DNA of 13,832 nucleotides from Lachnospiraceae bacterium (GTDB lineage: Bacteria; Bacillota; Clostridia; Lachnospirales; Lachnospiraceae): assembly GCA_017475845.1 (NCBI GenBank), contig JAFVEU010000124.1:1-13832 (forward strand), written 5' to 3'. Below, one piece after another: positions 6,723-12,503 of this stretch; within the stretch, counting starts at the first letter, position 1, and each line of letters begins with the position of its first letter. Under the pieces are notes generated by a model. That model was not told the origin of the DNA, did not search any database, and worked only from the letters and a program-made list of their open reading frames with translations. Both the position numbers and the translations under genes were made by a program.

Positions 6723-8365
6723 TACAGATAGAGCATTTGAAGTACAGATATCCCGGAACGGAGAGACTGGCTCTTAATGATATCAGCCTCTCCATTGAAA
6801 AGGGTGAGTTCATAGGGATAGTCGGAAGGAACGGCGCAGGGAAGAGTACTCTGGGACAGGCGGTGAACGGTCTGGTGCCCAGGTTCCATAACGGTGCCTA
6901 CGGAGGTAAAGTCACGGTAAGCGGTCTCGTTGCGGAGGAAACCCCCGTGGAGGAGATGTGCGAGCACGTGGGCCTTATCTTCCAGAATCCCTTTAACCAG
7001 CTGTCCGGAGCGGCGGAGACTGTATTCGATGAAGTCGCCTACGGGTTGCAGAATTTAGGGATCCCTGCGGGAGAGATCTGCATGAGGGTGGAAAATGTCC
7101 TGAAGCGCCTTGATATCTGGGACTACAGGAACAGGAATCCCTTCGCGCTCTCCGGAGGACAGATGCAGAGAGTGGCAATAGCCGGCATCCTCTGTATGAG
7201 ACCGGAGGTGATAATCCTTGATGAACCCACATCCCAGCTGGATCCCCAGGGAACGGAAGAGGTTTTTAAGGTGGTGGAGGATCTGACCGAGACCGGCATC
7301 ACCATCATCATGATAGAGCAGAAGCTTGAAAAGCTGGCGAAATACTGCGACAGGATAATCCTTATGGAAGGGGGAAAGGTGAGGGGCTTCGATACCCCGG
7401 AAAAGATCTTTTCCAGAGAGGACCTTCCTGAGTGCGGTGTGGAGCCTCCGGCATATACAAGGATTTGTAAGGAGAACGGACTGAGGCTGTCCGACGGCAC
7501 CTACCCCGTGAAGCTTGAGGACGCCGAGATACTCTTCAGGGAAAGCGGCATCAGACCCGCATCCTGTGAAAAAAAGCCCGGGAGGAGCTCCGGGGGTGAG
7601 GAGATCTTCAGGGTGGAGAACCTTGATTTTTCTTACATCAAAGGAGTTCCGATCTTCGATAAGCTAATGCTCACCCTTGATGAGAGACCCACAGCCATAA
7701 TAGGACAGAACGGTGCCGGAAAGACCACACTGGTAAGGCTCCTTAAGGGACTCTTGAAGCCCCTTTCGGGGAAGATATATTTCAGGAATGATGATATATC
7801 CGGAAAGACCGTGGCCATGCTCGCCCATAAGGTGGGCTATGTTTTCCAGAATCCGGACGACCAGATATTCAAATACAGGGTCCTGGATGAGGTGATGTTC
7901 GGTCCCTTAAATATAGGCATGAGCCCGGAAAAGGCAAGGGAGGAAGCCCTTAAGGCCATGGAACTCATGGGACTTTCAGGGATGGAGGATACAAATCCCT
8001 ACGATCTGGAGCTCCATCAGAGGAAGATGACCGCCATAGCTTCGGTGGTTGCCATGGACACGGATGTGATAATCCTTGACGAGCCCACCATTGCTCAGGA
8101 TCATCCGGGCAGGGTGCTGATCGGAAATATGATCCATGAGCTGTCCCTTAAGGGCAGACTGGTGATAGCAATACTCCATGATATGGATTTTGTGGAGGAA
8201 TACTTTGAAAGAGTCGTGGTAATGGCCCACGGCAGGATCCTTTCGGACGGCACTGCGGAAAAGGTGTTTAAGGATGATGAGGTGCTTTCGGAAGCAAGAC
8301 TGCAGAAACCCTATGTAACGGCATTGAGGGAAATGCTTGCCTCTTCGGAAACCAAAGGTCTCTGA
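6713..8365 (+). CDS. ECF transporter ATPase with two fused ABC domains
   Basis: This is a 550-residue cytoplasmic protein holding both nucleotide-binding domains of an ECF importer. Domain 1 (about 4-235) has Walker A GRNGAGKS (38-45), Q-loop Q91, signature LSGGQ (146-150) and Walker B with D170/E171, but its switch-histidine position reads IEQK (Q203). Domain 2 (about 298-525) has Walker A GQNGAGKT (331-338), Q-loop Q379, Walker B with D456/E457 and switch H489 in ILHDMD, but its signature is LELHQ (432-436) rather than LSGGQ. ABC sites form between Walker A of one domain and the signature of the other. Both defects therefore fall in the same composite site, leaving one canonical and one degenerate site. 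Domains 1 and 2 are joined by a linker of about 60 residues. Separate EcfA1/EcfA2 genes are more common; a fused form is known in some dedicated ECF systems. The start overlaps the end of ecfT. Confidence 0.93.
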   Translation: MSLIQIEHLKYRYPGTERLALNDISLSIEKGEFIGIVGRNGAGKSTLGQAVNGLVPRFHNGAYGGKVTVSGLVAEETPVEEMCEHVGLIFQNPFNQLSGAAETVFDEVAYGLQNLGIPAGEICMRVENVLKRLDIWDYRNRNPFALSGGQMQRVAIAGILCMRPEVIILDEPTSQLDPQGTEEVFKVVEDLTETGITIIMIEQKLEKLAKYCDRIILMEGGKVRGFDTPEKIFSREDLPECGVEPPAYTRICKENGLRLSDGTYPVKLEDAEILFRESGIRPASCEKKPGRSSGGEEIFRVENLDFSYIKGVPIFDKLMLTLDERPTAIIGQNGAGKTTLVRLLKGLLKPLSGKIYFRNDDISGKTVAMLAHKVGYVFQNPDDQIFKYRVLDEVMFGPLNIGMSPEKAREEALKAMELMGLSGMEDTNPYDLELHQRKMTAIASVVAMDTDVIILDEPTIAQDHPGRVLIGNMIHELSLKGRLVIAILHDMDFVEEYFERVVVMAHGRILSDGTAEKVFKDDEVLSEARLQKPYVTALREMLASSETKGL

Positions 8366-8388
8366 ACAGTTAAGGAACAGATTTTTAT

Positions 8389-9855
8389 ATGACCGGAAAT
8401 GAAAGACGGGAAAAGGTAATAGAGCTTCTGTCCGGCAGCGGGGAAGCTGTTTCGGGGCGGAGACTGGCGGCTCTTTTCAATGTGAGCAGGCAGGTGATCG
8501 TCCAGGATATAGCGCTGCTCCGGGCCGAGGGATATGATGTGGTCTCCACCAATACCGGATATGTGCTGTACAAGAGCCGGAACTGTGAGAGGGTTTTTAA
8601 GGTCTCCCACAGTAACGAAGAGGTGGAGGACGAACTGAAGCTAATCGTGGATCTGGGCGGGACAGTCCGGGACGTGTTCGTGTCCCATAAAGTGTACGGC
8701 ACTGTAAGAGCGGAGCTGAATATCGGGAGCCGCATGGATATCGAAAGGTTCCTTAAGGATATAAGGACCGGGAAATCCAGTCTGCTTATGAATATCACCG
8801 GAGGTTACCACTACCATACGGTGGAAGCCAATTCCGAAGAGCTTCTGGACATAATCCATGAGAAGCTTAAGGAAAAGGGGTATCTTGCGCCCCTTAAGAA
8901 TTATGAGCCCGTGGACTTTAAGAAGAGACGAAGTGCCGAAAGGGAAGACGATAAGGAGCAGGGAGGCAGCGGGAAGGTAAGGATCCTGGGGACAGGCGTC
9001 GCCACTATGGATATCTATCCGGATAAAAAGAGGATGTATCCCGGAGGAAACGAGTACAACGTGGTATGCAATGCAGCCCTCCTGGGTGCGGAGGCCGGTT
9101 TTCTCGGGGTTTTCGGAAATGATCTGGCAGGGGAGCTGCTGGAAATGAATTTAAGGGAGCTTAAGGTGGATGTGAGCATGTGCCGCCATGAAGAGGGCTC
9201 CAGCGGATACAGCCTTGTAAAGCTAAAGGAAGACGGGGACAGGATCTTCCTCGCATGGAACAAGGAGGGAGTCACCGACCTTCATCCCTTTAAGTTCAAC
9301 AAAAAAGAAGTGAAATACGTAAAGAGCTTTGATGTGGTCACCATGGGGCGGGTGGCGGATGTTTCTCCGGAAACGGTAAAGCTCCTTCATGAGAGGGACG
9401 GGATCGATATAAGCTATGATTTCCATTCCGCCTTTACGGATGAAGATATAGATCTTATAGCTCCCCATGTAAAGTACGGCTTCTTTTCCTGCAGCCACTT
9501 AAAGGAGGAGGAGATACGGAAGCTGCTTAAAAAGGCGGTGGAGAAGGGCTGCGGCATTGCCGTCGGCACCAGAGGCTGCGACCCCATAATAGCCTATGAC
9601 GGAGAAAACTATTATGTCCACGAGGTGGAGAGGATAGAGGCAACGGATGCTCTCGGCGCCGGGGATTCCTTTATAGGAGCCTTTCTTACGGACTATATAT
9701 CAAATAAGGATAAGGATATCAGTAAAGAGGATAAGATAAGAAAAGCCCTCAAAGCAGCGGCAGATCACGCGGCTACGGTGGTTGTGAAGGAGGGCAGCAT
9801 AGGAGTGGGGTACGATTATGATCCGCCGTTATTTTATGAGGTTATCAATAAGTGA
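8389..9855 (+). CDS. NiaR-type repressor (HTH-3H) fused to a PfkB-family kinase
   Basis: This is a 488-residue two-part protein. Residues 1-168 match NiaR (YrxA/TM1602): a winged HTH with VSRQVIVQDIALLRAEGYD (32-50), then a 3H domain with H74, E82, H100 and the HYH pair H141/H143. Aligned by eye with Thermotoga TM1602, H74, E82, H141 and H143 fall on its four metal ligands. NiaR represses NAD-precursor genes in response to nicotinic acid. A charged linker (about 169-196) leads to a PfkB/ribokinase domain (197-488). This has the substrate-binding PGGN (218-221), the GVFGND segment, and the ATP/anion-hole motif DALGAGDSF with catalytic base D426. By eye the kinase is nearest to fructoselysine 6-kinase FrlD, but PfkB members also phosphorylate ribose and nucleosides. 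The frame is continuous through the linker with no stop or frameshift. It lies 23 bases after the ATPase gene. It is probably a bifunctional autoregulator and salvage kinase; the substrate is inferred only. Confidence 0.88.
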   Translation: MTGNERREKVIELLSGSGEAVSGRRLAALFNVSRQVIVQDIALLRAEGYDVVSTNTGYVLYKSRNCERVFKVSHSNEEVEDELKLIVDLGGTVRDVFVSHKVYGTVRAELNIGSRMDIERFLKDIRTGKSSLLMNITGGYHYHTVEANSEELLDIIHEKLKEKGYLAPLKNYEPVDFKKRRSAEREDDKEQGGSGKVRILGTGVATMDIYPDKKRMYPGGNEYNVVCNAALLGAEAGFLGVFGNDLAGELLEMNLRELKVDVSMCRHEEGSSGYSLVKLKEDGDRIFLAWNKEGVTDLHPFKFNKKEVKYVKSFDVVTMGRVADVSPETVKLLHERDGIDISYDFHSAFTDEDIDLIAPHVKYGFFSCSHLKEEEIRKLLKKAVEKGCGIAVGTRGCDPIIAYDGENYYVHEVERIEATDALGAGDSFIGAFLTDYISNKDKDISKEDKIRKALKAAADHAATVVVKEGSIGVGYDYDPPLFYEVINK

Positions 9856-9873
9856 GGGGGTTAGCGGCCCTCA
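9853..9873 (+). other. Weak hairpin at the end of the ECF operon
   Basis: TGAGGG (9853-9858, beginning with the stop codon) can pair with CCCTCA (9868-9873) around a 9-base loop. No T-run follows, so it is not a convincing intrinsic terminator. No better candidate is visible before the rubrerythrin promoter. The end of the operon transcript is therefore undefined. Confidence 0.25.
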
Positions 9874-9937
9874 GTCCCCATCGGGCAGGTCAGGGCAGCG
9901 AGTTTACACTTATTTAATAAATGACGGGTGGTAATCG

Positions 9938-9946
9938 TGCTATAAT
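9938..9946 (+). promoter_or_regulatory. Extended -10 promoter for rubrerythrin-desulfoferrodoxin
   Basis: A perfect TATAAT (9941-9946) is preceded by TG one base upstream (9938-9939), an extended -10 element. No good -35 hexamer sits 17 bases upstream (the AT-rich TAAATG region is poor). The start would be near 9953. A strong AAGGAGG ribosome binding site precedes the ATG at 9982. The surroundings are AT-rich but contain no clear PerR box. Confidence 0.6.
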
Positions 9947-9981
9947 TTATTCTACTATATTTTACTCAAGGAGGAAAAGAA

Positions 9982-10524
9982 ATGGCAAACAACCCTTATG
10001 CAGGCACAAAAACAGAAAAGAACCTTTTGGAGGCCTTTGCAGGCGAATCTCAGGCAAGGAACAAGTACACCTACTTTGCTTCCGTAGCAAAGAAGGCAGG
10101 CTATGAGCAGATAGCCGCCATGTTCTTAAAGACCGCCGAGAACGAGAAGGAGCATGCAAAGCTCTGGTTCAAGGAACTGGGGATGCTGGGAGATACATCA
10201 GCAAACCTGAAGGCCGCAGCAGACGGCGAAAATTTCGAATGGACAGATATGTATGAGCGTATGGCTAAGGAGGCGGAAGAAGAGGGGTTCGACAAATTAG
10301 CTGCTAAATTCAGAGGGGTTGCCGCTATTGAGAAGATGCACGAGGAGAGATACAGAAAGCTCCTTGAGAACGTGGAAATGAAGAAGGTATTCGAGAAGAG
10401 CGAAGTAAAGGTATGGGAGTGCAGGAACTGCGGACATATCGTAGTGGGCACCAAGGCTCCTGATGTTTGTCCCGTATGCGCTCATCCTCAGGCATTTTTC
10501 GAGGTTCACGAAGAAAATTATTGA
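9982..10524 (+). CDS. rbr: Rubrerythrin
   Basis: This is a 180-residue cytoplasmic non-haem iron peroxidase. The N-terminal ferritin-like four-helix domain (about 1-138) has the di-iron ligands in LLEAFAGESQAR (E22), ENEKEH (E55, H58), the acidic MAKEAEEEGF helix, and AAIEKMHEERY (E117, H120). The C-terminal rubredoxin-like domain carries CRNC (C147, C150) and CPVC (C163, C166) for a single FeS4 site. It reduces hydrogen peroxide to water with electrons from NADH via rubredoxin or similar carriers, protecting anaerobes during air exposure. The length is slightly below Desulfovibrio rubrerythrin and all four cysteines are present. It is first in a two-gene unit with desulfoferrodoxin, which makes the peroxide that rubrerythrin removes. 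Confidence 0.95.
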   Translation: MANNPYAGTKTEKNLLEAFAGESQARNKYTYFASVAKKAGYEQIAAMFLKTAENEKEHAKLWFKELGMLGDTSANLKAAADGENFEWTDMYERMAKEAEEEGFDKLAAKFRGVAAIEKMHEERYRKLLENVEMKKVFEKSEVKVWECRNCGHIVVGTKAPDVCPVCAHPQAFFEVHEENY

Positions 10525-10551
10525 CCGGTAAGGGCCGGTAAGGAGGAAAAG

Positions 10552-10929
10552 ATGCAGTTTTATAAATGTGACAGATGCGGAAATTTTGTGGTCTTTCTGA
10601 AGGATAAGACACCCTGCACTCCCGAGTGCTGCGGCGATACAATGACCGAAGTAAAGCCCAATACTTCCGACGGCGCTTTTGAAAAGCATGTTCCCGAGGT
10701 TACGATAGAGGGACAGACCGTTAAGGTTCAGGTGGGATCCGTTATGCATCCCGCAGTGGAAGAGCACCACATCGAGTTTATCATATTGGAGACAGACAAG
10801 GGCTTCCAGAAGAGGGACATCCCCGTTGGAAGCGATCCTGTAGCTGAGTTCGTTCTCGCTGAGGGCGAAAAGGCAGTTGCGGTTTACGAGAACTGCAATC
10901 TTCACGGCTTCTGGAAGAAGGAACTGTGA
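10552..10929 (+). CDS. dfx: Desulfoferrodoxin (superoxide reductase)
   Basis: This is a 125-residue class I superoxide reductase with two iron sites. The N-terminal desulforedoxin domain has CDRC (C6, C9) and the adjacent pair C26/C27 for centre I, plus an extra Cys at 22. The SOR domain has the EKH catalytic loop (E44, K45, H46) and the centre II ligands H66 (MHPAVEEH), H72, C115 and H118 (CNLHGFW). These are shifted by only one to three residues from the usual numbering. It reduces superoxide to hydrogen peroxide in the cytoplasm without making oxygen. It begins 27 bases after rubrerythrin behind an AAGGAGG-type ribosome binding site, so superoxide and peroxide removal are co-expressed. Confidence 0.95.
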   Translation: MQFYKCDRCGNFVVFLKDKTPCTPECCGDTMTEVKPNTSDGAFEKHVPEVTIEGQTVKVQVGSVMHPAVEEHHIEFIILETDKGFQKRDIPVGSDPVAEFVLAEGEKAVAVYENCNLHGFWKKEL

Positions 10930-10987
10930 TCTTAAGGTATTGAGTGAAGGGTGCCTGCCCCGCGTATGATCTTAAGGGACAGGCACC
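10927..10987 (+). repeat. 11-base direct repeat and imperfect hairpin after desulfoferrodoxin
   Basis: TGATCTTAAGG occurs twice, at 10927-10937 (its first three bases are the dfx stop codon) and at 10967-10977. GGTGCCTGCCCC (10950-10961) pairs with GGGACAGGCACC (10976-10987) with one C-A mismatch, around a 14-base loop that contains most of the second repeat. There is no T-run after the stem, so it is an atypical terminator at best. It could protect the 3' end of the transcript or be a copy of a dispersed intergenic repeat. Confidence 0.6.
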
Positions 10988-11000
10988 TCTGTAAATCAGG

Positions 11001-11029
11001 TTGACAAGCTAATAACGGGGTTGTAAATT
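11001..11029 (+). promoter_or_regulatory. metK promoter
   Basis: A consensus TTGACA (11001-11006), a 17-base spacer and TAAATT (11024-11029) precede the SAM riboswitch. The expected start is near 11036, giving about 30 bases of leader before the aptamer. Confidence 0.75.
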
Positions 11030-11066
11030 AGTACTGAAAGCCAAAATTATATACTGCGAATAATTT

Positions 11067-11177
11067 CTCTTATTAAGAGTGATGGAGATGCAAAGGATCT
11101 GTGAAGTCACGACAACCTCCGGTGGTTAAGCCGCGGGAAGGTGCCACCCTTGAGCGAATGATTTCGAACAATGAGAG
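11067..11177 (+). ncRNA. SAM-I (S-box) riboswitch aptamer upstream of metK
   Basis: The closing helix P1 is CTCTTATT (11067-11074) with AATGAGAG (11170-11177), using one G-U pair. Inside it are the S-box landmarks CTTATTAAGAG, a GATGGAG segment in place of the usual GGTGGAG, GACAACC in place of GGCAACC, and the AAGGTGCCA core. S-adenosylmethionine binding stabilises P1 and promotes termination, so metK is shut down when its product is abundant. Identification rests on sequence landmarks plus the match to the downstream gene. The core is somewhat diverged from consensus. Confidence 0.9.
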
Positions 11178-11193
11178 GATTTGAAAAATGATC

Positions 11194-11223
11194 AAGTCCA
11201 CTCTGTGCAGTGGGCTTTCTTTT
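11194..11223 (+). terminator. Regulated terminator of the SAM riboswitch
   Basis: AAGTCCACT (11194-11202) pairs with AGTGGGCTT (11209-11217) over nine positions with one G-U pair and a 6-base loop. TTTCTTTT follows (11216-11223). It starts 16 bases after P1 and ends 60 bases before the metK ATG. This is the OFF-state hairpin of a transcriptional S-box switch. I could not identify the alternative antiterminator pairing confidently. Confidence 0.85.
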
Positions 11224-11236
11224 ATACATTTTGGAC

Positions 11237-11267
11237 GCCGGATGATCCGGCAGCAGGGGCTTAGCCC
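11237..11267 (+). other. Two small hairpins in the metK leader
   Basis: GCCGGA (11237-11242) pairs with TCCGGC (11246-11251), and GGGC (11257-11260) pairs with GCCC (11264-11267), each around a three-base loop. They lie between the riboswitch terminator and the AAGGAG ribosome binding site. They may insulate the translation start or stabilise the read-through mRNA. Confidence 0.4.
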
Positions 11268-11283
11268 AAGGAAAGGAGTTTAT

Positions 11284-12489
11284 ATGGAAAAAAGGTTATT
11301 TACATCAGAGTCGGTTACCGAGGGACATCCCGACAAGGTCTGCGATGCCATTTCAGATGCCATCCTGGACGAGTGCATAAAACAGGATCCCATGAGCAGG
11401 GTGGCTTGTGAGACCATGGCATGCACAGGATTTGTGGTAGTAACGGGAGAGATCACCACCAAGGCTTATGTGGACATCCAGAAGACGGTGCGTGATACTG
11501 TAAGGGAGATAGGCTATACGAAATCGGAATACGGTTTTGACGCCGATACCTGCGCAGTATTCACGGCTATTGACGAGCAGTCCGCAGACATAGCAATGGG
11601 TGTTGACAATGCTCTGGAGACCAAGGCGGATCTGAAGGCTCTGGAAAAGAACATGTCTGATGACGAGATAGGAGCCATCGGTGCCGGAGACCAGGGAATG
11701 ATGTTCGGCTATGCTTCAAACGAGACACCGGAATACATGCCCTATCCCATAGCCCTTGCCCACAAGCTTACACTTCAGCTTACAAAGGTAAGGAAGGACG
11801 GCACCCTCAAGTATTTAAGACCCGACGGAAAGTCACAGGTTTCCGTGGAATACGATGAGAACGGAAAGCCTTCAAGGCTTGAAGCCGTTGTTATCTCGAC
11901 CCAGCATGATGATGACGTGACCCAGGAGCAGATACATGAGGATATCAAGAAATATGTATTTGACCCCGTGGTGCCTGCGGGAATGATAGACGATAAGACA
12001 AAGATCTACATCAATCCCACCGGACGTTTTGTAATCGGCGGACCTCACGGGGATGCGGGACTTACGGGAAGGAAGATAATCGTTGACACCTACGGCGGAT
12101 ATGCCCGTCACGGCGGCGGTGCTTTCTCCGGAAAGGACTGCACCAAGGTTGACCGTTCCGCTGCCTATGCTGCCAGATATGTGGCAAAGAACATAGTGGC
12201 TGCAGGCCTTGCAGACCAGGTGGAAATACAGCTTTCCTATGCCATAGGCGTGGCTGAGCCCACTTCCATCCAGGCAGATACCTTCGGAACCGGAAAGGTG
12301 AGCAACGAGAAGCTTACACAGATCATCAGGGATAATTTTGATCTGCGTCCCGCCGGCATCATTAAGATGCTTGACCTCCGCCGTCCTATCTACAAGCAGA
12401 CTGCGGCTTACGGGCATTTCGGCAGGAATGATGTAAACCTTCCCTGGGAAGCACTGGACAAGGTTGACGAGCTGAAAAAATACTTATAA
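11284..12489 (+). CDS. metK: S-adenosylmethionine synthetase (methionine adenosyltransferase)
   Basis: This is a 401-residue cytoplasmic enzyme making S-adenosylmethionine from methionine and ATP, releasing phosphate and diphosphate. The N-terminus has FTSESVTEGHPDK (the His is an ATP phosphate ligand). Signature 1, GAGDQGMMFGYA, starts at 133; signature 2, GGGAFSGKD, is at 277-285, and DPVVP and the NPTGRFVIGGP block lie between. The length is normal (family about 385-400). The frame is open back to an ATG at 11188, but that would place coding sequence through the riboswitch terminator. The ATG at 11284 has an AAGGAG ribosome binding site and begins the conserved sequence. Expression is controlled by the upstream SAM-I riboswitch. 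dnaE follows after 14 bases. Confidence 0.97.
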   Translation: MEKRLFTSESVTEGHPDKVCDAISDAILDECIKQDPMSRVACETMACTGFVVVTGEITTKAYVDIQKTVRDTVREIGYTKSEYGFDADTCAVFTAIDEQSADIAMGVDNALETKADLKALEKNMSDDEIGAIGAGDQGMMFGYASNETPEYMPYPIALAHKLTLQLTKVRKDGTLKYLRPDGKSQVSVEYDENGKPSRLEAVVISTQHDDDVTQEQIHEDIKKYVFDPVVPAGMIDDKTKIYINPTGRFVIGGPHGDAGLTGRKIIVDTYGGYARHGGGAFSGKDCTKVDRSAAYAARYVAKNIVAAGLADQVEIQLSYAIGVAEPTSIQADTFGTGKVSNEKLTQIIRDNFDLRPAGIIKMLDLRRPIYKQTAAYGHFGRNDVNLPWEALDKVDELKKYL

Positions 12490-12503
12490 GACAACAGGCC
12501 GAT

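Noticed and set aside
6245..6967. Long antisense open frame (240 codons) opposite ecfT and the ATPase gene
   Set aside because: It overlaps two well-supported genes, shows no family features, and has low-complexity composition expected of a shadow frame.
9940..9954. PerR box at the rubrerythrin promoter
   Set aside because: Only about 9 of 14 informative positions match TTATAATNATTATAA, which is expected by chance in AT-rich promoter DNA.
10297..10905. Antisense open frame (202 codons) opposite rubrerythrin and desulfoferrodoxin
   Set aside because: The sense strand carries complete metal-binding motifs of both proteins, and the antisense frame has none.
11188..11283. N-terminal extension of MetK by 32 residues from the upstream ATG
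   Set aside because: The extension runs through the riboswitch terminator and leader hairpins, has no ribosome binding site, and is not like the conserved MetK N-terminus, which starts at 11284.
11872..12417. Antisense open frame (181 codons) opposite metK
   Set aside because: It lies entirely within metK and has no recognisable features.
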